Assembly (NCBI GenBank): GCA_900765705.1
Contig: CAAFSR010000238.1
Span: 1 to 29,162, forward strand
From: an uncultured Faecalibacterium sp.
GTDB taxonomy: Bacteria; Bacillota; Clostridia; Oscillospirales; Ruminococcaceae
Reading direction: 5' to 3'
Length of the DNA: 29,162 nt
Shown piece after piece: positions 1 through 8,529 of this stretch. The notes under the pieces were generated by a model. It was not told the origin of the DNA and ran no database searches. It saw only the letters and a program-made list of their open reading frames with translations. The position numbers and the translations under genes are program-made. Within the stretch, counting starts at the first letter, position 1. Each line of letters opens with the position of its first letter.

Positions 1-64
1 CCGGATGGACAGGAAATTTTCAAGAATTGAAAATTTGTGGCCACGGGACGGTTCTTGCCCTCTA

Positions 65-181
65 CCGCTGCGCTCAAAACGCATAGACCGCGTTTGCGAA
101 GCGCAGCGGAGCAATGAAAGCCCCAGTGGGGCTTTTAAGCGGCAGAACGGTCTGCGATAGCAGATGGAGGGGCCTCGCCCC
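65..181. repeat. Four consecutive hairpins (oriT-like or terminator cluster)
   Basis: Hairpin 1: CCGCTGCGCT (65-74) pairs with AGCGCAGCGG (100-109), with an inner stem AAACGC (77-82)/GCGTTT (90-95). Hairpin 2: AAAGCCCC (117-124), loop AGT, GGGGCTTT (128-135), followed by T, like a short intrinsic terminator. Hairpin 3: GCAGA (142-146)/TCTGC (151-155). Hairpin 4: GGGGC (169-173)/GCCCC (177-181). All are perfect base pairs read directly from the sequence. Such clusters are typical of transfer origins and single-strand origins of mobile elements, but no relaxase gene is in view, so function is inferred. Confidence 0.5.
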
Positions 182-761
182 GACAAGTTCTACAAATGTT
201 TCCGAATTGTTAAGGCGCAAAAAATAAGTAGAGGTGGTGCTGCTCATGTAAGGGGGTCACCGTTTGCTCCGAACGAAGTTCCTACCCCTGTTTGTGCAGC
301 GGCGTTGGCGGAAAAGCCGGTATCACGTTCGGTCGGCTCATGAAATTTTCAAGGTACAACTCCCGTAAAAGAAAAATACCACCCTGCAAGACAGGCGAAA
401 AATTTTGTCGGGTGAATCGGCGGCAAAATGAATCGGGTGTGTTGCGGAGCGGTAAATCTTTCAGGGAAAATCCACGGTGAGGCAGCGTTCAAAATGAACA
501 CGACCACATCTTGTAGAGGGTTTCAAACCAATCCACAAGAACGGTGGAATTTAGAAGAAAAATACCACAGTATGTAGAATGCGTCAAGAGGGTTTTGAGA
601 GATTTATGCCAGTAAAGTGGAGAGAGTAGGACTTATTTTATCGTGCAATCCCTGCCTTACCCAAAGTATAACAGGAGAGCCGCAGACAGTACGGATGAAA
701 AGTCGTGAAGCAAGATGAATTTTTTGGATTATCATAAATAGCACGACTTTTTGACCGACAA

Positions 762-804
762 CACAAATTTTTGCACCCTTATTCCGTGGGATTCCCTTTA
801 TAAT
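762..804 (+). promoter_or_regulatory. Candidate promoter and activator site of the rhamnosidase gene
   Basis: A perfect -10 hexamer TATAAT lies at 799-804, about 37 bases before the likely start codon. No good -35 sits 16-18 bases upstream, which suggests activator dependence. The sequence CACAAATTTTTGCAC (762-776) just upstream is matched at 14 of 15 positions ahead of the symporter operon (10145-10131, minus strand), so it may be a binding site shared by the two units. Confidence 0.45.
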
Positions 805-840
805 TAAGAGCAGAGATCAAACGGAAAAAAGGAGATGTGG

Positions 841-3459
841 ATGATGCAAGCAACAAACCTGAAAACGAATCATCTGACCCAGCCTCTCGGCATAGATGCC
901 GGGACGCTGTTTTTATCGTGGCAGTGCGCCGAAGGTGTGCGCCAGACCGCCTACGAAATCGAAGTGACCGCCGGAGCTGAAACACTGTGGGCAAGCGGAA
1001 AGATCTTGAGCAGTGTGATGCACACCGAAACGCCCACCCCTGTGCCGCCCAAGACGCAGGGACAGTGGCGCATCCGGCTGTGGGATGAAAACGACCAGCC
1101 CGGTGCGTGGAGCGAAGCCGTCTTTGAAACGGGTCTGCCCTTTGCCGACTGGCAGGGCGTGTGGGTCTGCCCGGAAACGGAAGAGCCGGATATCGACTGC
1201 ACCGATGCCATAAACGCCTTTGCAAAGCCCAACTGGGAGCAGAAGCATGCTGCGCTGGAAGCCTCCGGCAAAGGCACGGCGCAGCCTTATCAGCCACACC
1301 GCCCGGCAAGCTATCTGCGCAAAACCTTCACCGCTCCGGCGGGAGAAAGCAAGCGGCTGTACATTACCGCCAAGGGACTGTATACGGCATGGCTGAACGG
1401 CAAGCGTGTCGGCGATATGGTGCTAGCCCCCGGCAGCTTTACCGCAGACAAGCATTTGGGTGCACAGACCTACGATGTGACTGCGCTTGTCCGTGACGGT
1501 GAAAATGAGCTGCTCATCGCATTGGGCGACGGCTGGTACCGCAGCACCTCCGGCGTGGATGGCGACCGTGACCTGTTCGGGAAAGAACTGGCTGTCTTGT
1601 TCCAGCTGGAAGTGGACGGCAAGGCGGTCTGCGTTTCGGACAGCGGCATGGAAGCCACCCAGCAGGGTCCCATCCGGCAGAATGATATGCAGCAGGGCGA
1701 GGTGTACGATGCCCGGCTGGAAGGGACGCTTTCCGGCTGGCATGACGTAAAGACCAAGCCGAACACCCTGCCCATCACCGGCATGAACACCGTGCCCATC
1801 CGGGAGCAGGAAGCCTTTGCGGGCAAGCTGCTGCGCACCCCCAACGGCGAGACCGTGCTGGACTTTGGGCAGAACATGGCAGGTTATGTGGAAATGAAGC
1901 TGACCGCCCATGCCGGGCAGAAGCTCCGGCTGCTGTGCGGCGAAGCACTGGACGAGAACGGCAACTTTACGCAGGAGAACTTTCAGGACCGGAACCGCCA
2001 CAAGGAGGGCGGCACGGCGCAGCTGCAGGAACTCGTCTGCAAAGAGGGCGAGAACCACTACAAGCCCAGCTTTACCATCATGGGCTTCCGGTACGCAAAG
2101 GTGGAAACGGACATCGACCTGACCGGGGCAGAGTTTACTGCCCACGCCGTCTATTCGGAGATGCCGGTCACCGGCAGCTTTGCGTGCGGCAACGCCGATG
2201 TGGATCAGCTGGTGAAAAACAGTGTGTGGAGCCAGAAGGGCAACTTCTGTGATATCCCCACCGACTGCCCCACCCGCGAGCGCGCCGGCTGGACGGGCGA
2301 TATGGGAGTGTTCATCGAGACCGGCCTGATCCTGATGGACTGCTACCCGGTGGTGGAAAAATGGCTGGCCGAGTGCCGCCTGAACCAGTACCCGGATGGA
2401 CGCATGGCGAACATTGCGCCGCCCACCAGCCGTCCCGGCTACATGACCCCCATGCTCTGTATGTCGGCGGGCTGGGGCGATGCCGCCATTCTGGTGCCCT
2501 ATGCGCTGTATCAGCGCACCGGCGACCGCAAGATCCTGGCAGACAACTACGAGATGATGCAGAAGTGGTATGCGTTCCTGCTGGGTCGCGCCCAGCAGAC
2601 CACCGAGGAACAGCAGAACGGCGAATACGCCAAGTATACCGTCCTGAACGGTCTGGACTACGGCGAATGGTGTGAGCCGGGCATTACCCCCATGCAGGCG
2701 ATGATGAACCCGCGCAAAAGCGTGGGTACGGCGTATCTGGCTTATTCCGGGCGGCTTTTGGCAGAAATTGCACAGGCGCTGGGCAAGGCAGAGGACGCAG
2801 CGCAGTACCGTGACACAGCGGAAAAAGCCCGCCTTGCCTATCATGCAGCCTTTACAGATCATGGAAAAATCACATCCGACCGGCAGTGTGAATATGTCCG
2901 TGCCATTGCATTCGGTCTGTTGGATGAAGCTGAGAGCCAAGCCGCTGCGGATACGCTGAACCAGATGGTGCTGGACAACGGCTGTCATCTGAACACCGGC
3001 TTTTTGTCCACGCCGTTCCTGTGCAAAGTGCTTGCGGAGCACGGACACACCGACACCGCTTACAAGCTGCTGCTGCAGGATACCGCCCCCAGCTGGCTCT
3101 ATGAGGTCAAACAGGGCGCTACCACCGTTTGGGAAACGTGGACGGGCATTGACACCAATGGACACCCCAGTGAATCCCTGAACCATTACTCCTACGGTGC
3201 TATCTGTGGCTGGCTGTTCGGCGGTGTGTGCGGCATCCATCTGGCAGGCCAGACCCTGACCATCGCTCCCACCCCGAACCCTGCACTGGGTTGGGCAAAA
3301 GCGGTGTACGATTCCCCGGTGGGGCGCATTGAAAGCGGCTGGCAGTATGCAGGCGATGCTGTGACCTACACCATCACCGTGCCCTGTAATCTGACCGCAG
3401 AAGTTACCCTCCCGGATGGCAGAAACCTGACCTTGCAGCCGGGAACCCATACCCTGTAA
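841..3459 (+). CDS. Alpha-L-rhamnosidase, GH78
   Basis: This enzyme should cut terminal alpha-L-rhamnose from plant glycosides or pectin side chains. An Ig-like N-terminal domain (to about residue 100) is followed by a jelly-roll segment with the family's SYLRKTF and LNGKRVGD motifs (about 160-195), a second beta domain, and an (alpha/alpha)6 barrel from about 455. The signature DCPTRERAGWTGD carries Asp477, Glu482 and Asp489, with the spacing of the catalytic acidic cluster in known GH78 enzymes. Glu767 in TTVWETW is the likely general base. Length (about 870 residues) is normal. There is no signal peptide, so it acts inside the cell. The frame opens with an ATG at 835, but that codon overlaps the ribosome site AAAAAAGGAG (825-834), so 841 or 844 is the better start. 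A strong terminator follows. The rhamnose pathway genes lie 13 kb downstream. Confidence 0.93.
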   Translation: MMQATNLKTNHLTQPLGIDAGTLFLSWQCAEGVRQTAYEIEVTAGAETLWASGKILSSVMHTETPTPVPPKTQGQWRIRLWDENDQPGAWSEAVFETGLPFADWQGVWVCPETEEPDIDCTDAINAFAKPNWEQKHAALEASGKGTAQPYQPHRPASYLRKTFTAPAGESKRLYITAKGLYTAWLNGKRVGDMVLAPGSFTADKHLGAQTYDVTALVRDGENELLIALGDGWYRSTSGVDGDRDLFGKELAVLFQLEVDGKAVCVSDSGMEATQQGPIRQNDMQQGEVYDARLEGTLSGWHDVKTKPNTLPITGMNTVPIREQEAFAGKLLRTPNGETVLDFGQNMAGYVEMKLTAHAGQKLRLLCGEALDENGNFTQENFQDRNRHKEGGTAQLQELVCKEGENHYKPSFTIMGFRYAKVETDIDLTGAEFTAHAVYSEMPVTGSFACGNADVDQLVKNSVWSQKGNFCDIPTDCPTRERAGWTGDMGVFIETGLILMDCYPVVEKWLAECRLNQYPDGRMANIAPPTSRPGYMTPMLCMSAGWGDAAILVPYALYQRTGDRKILADNYEMMQKWYAFLLGRAQQTTEEQQNGEYAKYTVLNGLDYGEWCEPGITPMQAMMNPRKSVGTAYLAYSGRLLAEIAQALGKAEDAAQYRDTAEKARLAYHAAFTDHGKITSDRQCEYVRAIAFGLLDEAESQAAADTLNQMVLDNGCHLNTGFLSTPFLCKVLAEHGHTDTAYKLLLQDTAPSWLYEVKQGATTVWETWTGIDTNGHPSESLNHYSYGAICGWLFGGVCGIHLAGQTLTIAPTPNPALGWAKAVYDSPVGRIESGWQYAGDAVTYTITVPCNLTAEVTLPDGRNLTLQPGTHTL

Positions 3460-3486
3460 CGCAAAAATATTCCCCGCAAAACACAA

Positions 3487-3530
3487 CGCCCCGCACCGGA
3501 AGGAGTAACCGGTGCGGGGCGCTGCTTTTA
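3487..3530. terminator. Terminator between the convergent rhamnosidase and isomerase genes
   Basis: Perfect 13-bp stem CGCCCCGCACCGG (3487-3499)/CCGGTGCGGGGCG (3509-3521) with a 9-base loop, then CTGCTTTTA. It lies between two convergent genes and probably works for the + strand; the minus-strand T tract is weaker. Confidence 0.8.
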
Positions 3531-3569
3531 TGGGGATAATGAAGAAGAAAATGATGAGAAAATGGCAGA

Positions 3570-4418
3570 TCAGAATTTTTGTGCCAGGTATTTTGCACTG
3601 AGCTGGAAGCTCTTAACAGGGGAATTGTCCACCCAGTTGCGGTGACTTTCCAGAATAATGGCATCTACCTTCACGGAAAGGGCCTGTGTCATCAGACTGT
3701 CCAGATCCATGTTGCCGGTGCCCAGCTCCATACTGTCGGTTTTCAGAATGGGGGTAATGGCGCTGCCGGTGATGCGGGTGCCCCGGTCGTTGATGTGCCA
3801 CAGCTTCATGCGCGGGCCAAGCCGTTGCATCCACGCCAAGGCGTTTGCACCGCCCTCGGTGAACCAGTAGCTGTCAAACTCAAAGTTGACGAAGGCCGGA
3901 TCGGTTTCCTCTAAAAGAATATCGTAAGCGCGCTTTTCCGCATTCACGTGGCGCAGCTCGCAGTTGTGGTTGTGGTAGAGCAGGTGGATGCCCTCTTTTT
4001 GCAGGGTCTCGCCCGCCTTGTTCAGACGTTTGGCCAGTTCGTGCATCGTGGCTTCATCGCCGTAATCAAAGCGGTACATCCCGGTGATGACCACATACTC
4101 CGTGCCAAAACTTTTTGCTTCCTCGGCCACTGCATGGGCATCCCGTTCCAGACTGCCAAGGTCGGTGTGCAGGCTGACCACCTTCAGACCGGCTTCCTGC
4201 ACCAGCTTGTGCCAGTCCAGATTGCCGCCCTTGCCCACCGGCATTCCAGCGGCTTTGGTCAGCAGCTTTACCACAAAGCCAATGGGGTGGATCATAAATC
4301 CACATAGTTCAATGCCGTCGTACCCGGCGGCTTTCATGGCGGCAAGGGTCTCTTTGGCCTGCTGTTCGTTGCTCAGCACAGTGCCCAGCATAAATTGCTG
4401 CACGGCTTTGATGGGCAT
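3570..4418 (-). CDS. Sugar phosphate isomerase/epimerase-like TIM-barrel protein
   Basis: This is a 282-residue protein of the xylose-isomerase-like (AP endonuclease 2) TIM-barrel family. Likely metal ligands are Glu37 (GIELCG), His149/His151 (YHNHNCEL), Glu180 (NFEFDSYW), His208 (WHINDRG) and Glu257 (ILESHRNW). Family members isomerise, epimerise or oxidise sugars, and one branch forms the catalytic subunit of C-glycoside deglycosylases, so the exact reaction cannot be read from sequence. It is the last gene of the leftward symporter-GH2-GH43 operon. Its ribosome site GGAGGGG lies in the last codons of the GH43 gene, and the gap to that stop codon is three bases, so translation is probably coupled. 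A role in converting the released sugar is likely. Confidence 0.8.
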   Translation of the reverse strand: MPIKAVQQFMLGTVLSNEQQAKETLAAMKAAGYDGIELCGFMIHPIGFVVKLLTKAAGMPVGKGGNLDWHKLVQEAGLKVVSLHTDLGSLERDAHAVAEEAKSFGTEYVVITGMYRFDYGDEATMHELAKRLNKAGETLQKEGIHLLYHNHNCELRHVNAEKRAYDILLEETDPAFVNFEFDSYWFTEGGANALAWMQRLGPRMKLWHINDRGTRITGSAITPILKTDSMELGTGNMDLDSLMTQALSVKVDAIILESHRNWVDNSPVKSFQLSAKYLAQKF

Positions 4419-4421
4419 GAT

Positions 4422-6236
4422 TTACCCCTCCAGTTTGAATGTTTTGCCCGGCGTGATGCCGTTTTCGTTAAAGCTGTCCACGCAGATGTAGTATTCCTGC
4501 CCGGCGGTCAGGGTGGAAAGGGTCACTTCGTCTGCATCGTAGACCAGCCAGCTCAGATAAAGCTTGTCGGGCGCAATGCCGTAGCGGATATTGCAGCCCT
4601 GCGCGTTTTCAATGTGCTGCCAGATGATCTTTGCATCCAGTGCATCCACACGAATCCCGGCGGCTTCTGCCTGTGCAGGCTTTGCGCCCTCGCCGTTGCC
4701 GAACACCCGCAGGCCGCTGATGCGCAGTGCCTGCCCATAGGGCAGTTCGCCGCCGGTCACCCGGACATACCGTGCCCGGATGCCGTCCGCAAACTCAAAG
4801 TAGCCGTTGGAACACTCCCGGGCAACCGTTTCGCGGATCGTCCAGTCTGCTCCGTTCACACTGGTCTCTACCGTGTAATGGGAGATCTGCGGCCGGGTCT
4901 CGATGTGGCGGGTCTTGCGGGTATCGCCGTAGCTGTCGGCTGGGAAGTCCACCACCAGCTTTTCATCTGCCATATTTACCTGAATGGCGCGGATATCACT
5001 CTCTTTGCCAAGGTCCACGCAGAGCCATTCGCCCGGCTCTGTACCGGCGGCGCTCCACCAGCTGCGGCAGTCCTCGTTGACGGCCAGTGCCGGGCTGCTG
5101 CCCTCGGCAGTGCTGGAAGCCGTGACCGGCTTTTTGTAGCTCAGCAGCATCCATTCCGGCTGCTGGCTGGCGGCATCGAATTTGCCCGCCGGGATGCAGT
5201 GCGGGTAATCGGCAAAGTTCTGGTTGCAGTAGAGAACCCCGTCTTTGTCGAACCCGGCAGGGAACAGCCCCACCCGGCGCTCAAAGTCATAGTTGACGGA
5301 AATGCGCATGGTAGAGGCGTGCCACCAGTTGCCATAGCGGTCGGCAATGGTGCTGCCGTGGCCTGCGCCGGTGATGAATCCGCCGGGCTTTGCGGAAAAC
5401 GGGTTGGATGCCTGCCGCACAAAGGGACCCAGCGGAGAAGTGGAGGTGTATACACCATCGGCGTAAGTGTTGTACTGGGTGCCGGGGCAGGCGTATTGCA
5501 GGTAATAGCGGCCGTCATGCTTTGTCATAAAGGCACCCTCAATGTAGGGTTTGCCGATGGCGTTGAACATGGCAGTCAGGCTTTCGGCACTCAGGCCGGG
5601 GATGTTTGCCATCTGCGGCGGCAGATCCAGCTTGCCGGTTTCCGGGTTATAGAACTGCTTCATGGACTGGTACAGCACGCTGGCTTCCCGGTCCACAATG
5701 CCGTTGTTGCCGGGGCGTTCGTAGCCCAGTACGGTTTCATTGCCGAAGATCAGCTCCTGCTTTTCACCGATGGGGGTCATGGTGTCCGGGTCCATCTCCA
5801 CGCCGTAGATGGGCGTAGTATTGGAGCAGCCCCAGTAGAAGTACACCCGGCCATCATCATCGCAGAACAGGTCCGGGTCCCAGAAAGCAAAGGGCGCAGA
5901 TACTTCGGTAAACGGCTCGGTCAGGGGGTCAGCGGTGCGCAGAATGGGACAGTTGCGCCCCTTGCGGCTGGCGCAGAAGTAGAGGTAGTCGCCCACCTGC
6001 CGCACATCCGGTGCGTAGTCATAGATGAGCAGGTCGGGGTCTGCATGGAAGTTCCAGTGCAGCAGGTCGTCTGAATACCAGAAGCCTGCCGACATGGAAA
6101 CAAAGAGATAATATTTGCCCTTGAAGGATACCAGCGTGGGGTCTGCACCCTCCCGGAAACCTGCTGTACGGGGGCCTTCCTTCATGTGCTGGTAACGGTA
6201 GCCCAGATCAAGGGGGTTACAATAGGTTTGTTTCAT
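4422..6236 (-). CDS. GH43-family glycosidase with discoidin-like C-terminal domain
   Basis: A 604-residue five-bladed propeller enzyme, probably an exo-acting arabinosidase, xylosidase or galactosidase. The expected GH43 triad is visible: Asp32 in REGADPT (base), Asp120 in FWDPDLF (pKa modulator) and Glu233 in IEGAF (acid). From about residue 365 a coagulation-factor-5/8-type (discoidin) sugar-binding domain follows (VTASST, WWSAAG, WLCVDLG, ARYVRV), then a fibronectin-III-like end. No signal peptide. The frame opens 11 codons earlier, but the start chosen here (MKQTYCNPLD) has AAGGAG just upstream, inside the final codons of the GH2 gene; the gap to that gene's stop is four bases. It is the third gene of the leftward operon. 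Substrate unknown; it may act on the same glycoside as the GH2 enzyme. Confidence 0.85.
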   Translation of the reverse strand: MKQTYCNPLDLGYRYQHMKEGPRTAGFREGADPTLVSFKGKYYLFVSMSAGFWYSDDLLHWNFHADPDLLIYDYAPDVRQVGDYLYFCASRKGRNCPILRTADPLTEPFTEVSAPFAFWDPDLFCDDDGRVYFYWGCSNTTPIYGVEMDPDTMTPIGEKQELIFGNETVLGYERPGNNGIVDREASVLYQSMKQFYNPETGKLDLPPQMANIPGLSAESLTAMFNAIGKPYIEGAFMTKHDGRYYLQYACPGTQYNTYADGVYTSTSPLGPFVRQASNPFSAKPGGFITGAGHGSTIADRYGNWWHASTMRISVNYDFERRVGLFPAGFDKDGVLYCNQNFADYPHCIPAGKFDAASQQPEWMLLSYKKPVTASSTAEGSSPALAVNEDCRSWWSAAGTEPGEWLCVDLGKESDIRAIQVNMADEKLVVDFPADSYGDTRKTRHIETRPQISHYTVETSVNGADWTIRETVARECSNGYFEFADGIRARYVRVTGGELPYGQALRISGLRVFGNGEGAKPAQAEAAGIRVDALDAKIIWQHIENAQGCNIRYGIAPDKLYLSWLVYDADEVTLSTLTAGQEYYICVDSFNENGITPGKTFKLEG

Positions 6237-6240
6237 CGAA

Positions 6241-8448
6241 TCACTCCTTGGAAATGCCCTGCAATACACGGTTCAGCTGTTTGATGTCCTCTTCCGAAGC
6301 GCCGGCCTGCATCAGCATGGATTCAATGGTCATCCGCCGCATGGCGCGCTCCATCATCGCCACCAGAGCCGGGTTGTCCTTCACAGCGGCGGCAACATCT
6401 CCGCGGGCAGCGGCAGCTTTATCAGAGATCTGCTTCAGAATGGGACCAACTTTCGGGTCTGCCGTAGCGGCAGCCATGTTGTCCTTGACCGACCAGCAGC
6501 TTTCGTCCAGCTCGCCGTCAAACCAGTTGGTCACGTTCTTGCGGTTGTCCATGGCGTAATCCGGGTTGGGGGTGTCCACCTTGTTCACAAGGATCACGCT
6601 GCTGTGCTCACCGGAGCGTGCCTCGATGCTGTGCTTGCCGGTGATGGGCAGCTGGAAGGTGAACACCTTGTCGCCCTTACGGGTCTCCACCAGCTGACCG
6701 TCCTTGTACAGCGAGACCTCCGGCAGATTGGAGTAGACCTTGATCTCGGTCACATCCTCGGCGCGGTCCACATAGCGGCTGCCGCACAGGTGCACGAACG
6801 GCTCCTTGCTCCAGTAGGCCTTGTAGAGATAGAAGGGGTCTTTTTTCAGCTTGCGGTCAAAGGTGACAAGTCCCTTCTGGTTCTCGCCGTGCTTGCCGCC
6901 CTCATCACGGCCATCGGCGGCAAAGTCGAACATATTCCACACATGGGTCGCCCACAGCCACGGACGAGCGGCGATCATCTTTGCGATATGCTCATGGTAG
7001 ACGCACTGATAACTCTCGGTGTAGTCGCCTTTTTCCGGGTGGCTGCTCTGGTACTGGGGGTTGGCATCTGCGCCGTACTCCGAAAAGCCGATGCAGCGGT
7101 CAGGGTAATCGGCGTGGTATTTGTCAAAGAACTCGTCGTTCTGCTCCAATTCGCCCAGATACCAGCCGAAGTAGAGGTTGTAGCTGTTCACATCGGGAAT
7201 TTCCAGAATGGGACTGGTGGTCTCCAGCATAAACACGTTTGCCATGGTGGTCTTGCGGGTGGGGTCCAGCTTGTGCGCCAGCTCGTTCAGCAGACGGTGG
7301 TTTTCCAGCAGATCCTCGTTGACAGCAGAAGCAGCGGTGATCTCGTTGGACAAGCCCCACACGGCAATGCAGGGGTGGTTGTAGTTCTGGACAATCAGCT
7401 CTTCCATCTGGGTCAGGGTGTTGGCACGGCCGTTGGGCATGTGCATGGTGATGTAGGGGATCTCTGCCCAGATGACAAGACCCTTTTCATCACACAGGTC
7501 GTAGAAATACTGTGCGTGCTGATAGTGTGCCAGCCGGATGGTGTTGGCGCCCATTTCCAGAATGATGGAGATATCCTCCTCCATCATTTCTTTGGTCAGG
7601 GCATTGCCCGCACCCTTACGGTCCTGATGGCGGGAAACACCGCGCAGCGGATATTCCCTGCCATTCAGGATAAAGCCCTTCTGGGGGTCGATCTCAAACT
7701 TGCGGCAGCCGAACCGGGCGGAGGTCTCTTCGCCATTGTCCAGCTTGGCAGATACGGTGTAGAGGAAGGGGTCGTCCACGCCATCCCACAGATGGGCGTT
7801 GTCCAGCGTGAAAACAACCTTTGCAGTGCCCTTTTCCACCGGGGCGGTGAGGGTCTGACCCTCCAGTGCAAAGGTCACGTTCTGTGCGCCCACCACGGCG
7901 GCTTCCACGGTGACCTCGGCGGTCTTGGCGGCAAGGTCGGTGACGATGGGGGTCACCTTCAGCGCCGGTGCGCCATTAGCGGGCAGGGCAAAGTGCTCTG
8001 CCGGGACGATGTGCAGGGTCACATCCCGGTAAATGCCGCCGTAGAAGGTAAAATCGGCTTTCTGGGGATACACGGTGTCGTTGTCGCGGTTGTCCACGGA
8101 AATGGCCAGCAGATTTTCCTCTTTGAGGTGGTCGGTCAGGTCTACCCGGAAGGTGGAATAGCCGCCCTTGTGCTCAGCCAGCTTTTCACCGTTCAGGTAG
8201 ACGGCGGCGGTCATGGCTGCGCCGTCCAGCTGCAAAACAACCTTGCCGCCTGCCGGGATGGCGGGCTTTGCCAGGGCCAGCGTATACCAGCAGGTGCCGC
8301 GGTAGTAATCGTTGCCGCCGTCCTGACCGTCCACTGCGTTCCAGGTGTGGGGCAGAGCAATGGCCTCACCCATAACAGCGGTGGGGATGCCGGGGTTCTC
8401 CTTGGTAAAATGCCAGTCGCTCTGATTCAACAGGATGGTCTTGCTCAT
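6241..8448 (-). CDS. GH2-family glycoside hydrolase (beta-galactosidase/glucuronidase-like) with extra helical tail
   Basis: A 735-residue retaining glycosidase with the GH2 order: sugar-binding jelly roll (WYTLALAKP, AAVYLNGEKLAEHKGGY), Ig-like domain, TIM barrel. The acid/base is Glu369 in WGLSNE, the nucleophile Glu457 in IGFSEYGAD, and LRGVSRHQDR matches the conserved barrel-entry motif. Sequence alone does not separate galactosidase from glucuronidase or other beta-glycosidases. After the usual end (about residue 650) there is an alanine-rich helical tail of about 60 residues resembling the tail of the SDR at 12336-13343. The frame opens at 8487, but the start at 8448 (MSKTILLNQS) has AAAGGAG eight bases upstream. 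It is the second gene of the leftward operon, with a hairpin between it and the symporter gene. Confidence 0.9.
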   Translation of the reverse strand: MSKTILLNQSDWHFTKENPGIPTAVMGEAIALPHTWNAVDGQDGGNDYYRGTCWYTLALAKPAIPAGGKVVLQLDGAAMTAAVYLNGEKLAEHKGGYSTFRVDLTDHLKEENLLAISVDNRDNDTVYPQKADFTFYGGIYRDVTLHIVPAEHFALPANGAPALKVTPIVTDLAAKTAEVTVEAAVVGAQNVTFALEGQTLTAPVEKGTAKVVFTLDNAHLWDGVDDPFLYTVSAKLDNGEETSARFGCRKFEIDPQKGFILNGREYPLRGVSRHQDRKGAGNALTKEMMEEDISIILEMGANTIRLAHYQHAQYFYDLCDEKGLVIWAEIPYITMHMPNGRANTLTQMEELIVQNYNHPCIAVWGLSNEITAASAVNEDLLENHRLLNELAHKLDPTRKTTMANVFMLETTSPILEIPDVNSYNLYFGWYLGELEQNDEFFDKYHADYPDRCIGFSEYGADANPQYQSSHPEKGDYTESYQCVYHEHIAKMIAARPWLWATHVWNMFDFAADGRDEGGKHGENQKGLVTFDRKLKKDPFYLYKAYWSKEPFVHLCGSRYVDRAEDVTEIKVYSNLPEVSLYKDGQLVETRKGDKVFTFQLPITGKHSIEARSGEHSSVILVNKVDTPNPDYAMDNRKNVTNWFDGELDESCWSVKDNMAAATADPKVGPILKQISDKAAAARGDVAAAVKDNPALVAMMERAMRRMTIESMLMQAGASEEDIKQLNRVLQGISKE

Positions 8449-8483
8449 GGTAAAAACTCCTTTATAAAAGATGGATGGAATCA

Positions 8484-8523
8484 GCAAAGACCGAAAGAGC
8501 GTATGAGCCCTTTCGGTCTTTGC
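8484..8523 (-). terminator. Intercistronic hairpin between the symporter and GH2 genes
   Basis: Perfect 14-bp inverted repeat GCAAAGACCGAAAG (8484-8497)/CTTTCGGTCTTTGC (8510-8523), loop 12 bases. On the minus strand it follows the symporter stop codon by only a few bases and has no long T tract. It therefore looks like a partial terminator or a 3'-end-stabilising/processing structure that lets symporter and enzymes be made at different levels. Confidence 0.6.
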
Positions 8524-8529
8524 AGGGTG

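Larger units (their letters stand above)
1..834. other. Intergenic region without a recognisable gene; possible mobile-element edge
   Basis: No open frame here looks like a real protein. The longest (292-480, 62 residues) is basic, lacks a convincing start and matches nothing I recognise. The first 181 bases hold four hairpins in close succession (separate entry). A 12-base direct repeat, GAAAAATACCAC, occurs at 371-382 and 557-568. An inverted repeat, AAAAGTCGTG at 698-707 and CACGACTTTT at 742-751, could act as a terminator or leader structure ahead of the rhamnosidase. The texture (AT-richer, repeat-rich, no genes) differs from the dense coding that follows and suits the decayed end of an integrated element, but no relaxase or integrase is visible. 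Confidence 0.4.

Noticed and set aside
292..480. Small basic open frame (62 residues) in the left intergenic region
   Set aside because: Begins at a GTG without a ribosome site and shows no recognisable motif; treated as non-coding.
771..804. TTGCAC (771-776) as the -35 box of the TATAAT at 799
   Set aside because: The spacing is about 22 bases, too long for a standard promoter; the sequence is better seen as part of the motif shared with the symporter promoter.
1423..3486. Long minus-strand frame opposite the GH78 gene
   Set aside because: Shadow of the rhamnosidase; no ribosome site, no family motifs, and it runs into the terminator region.
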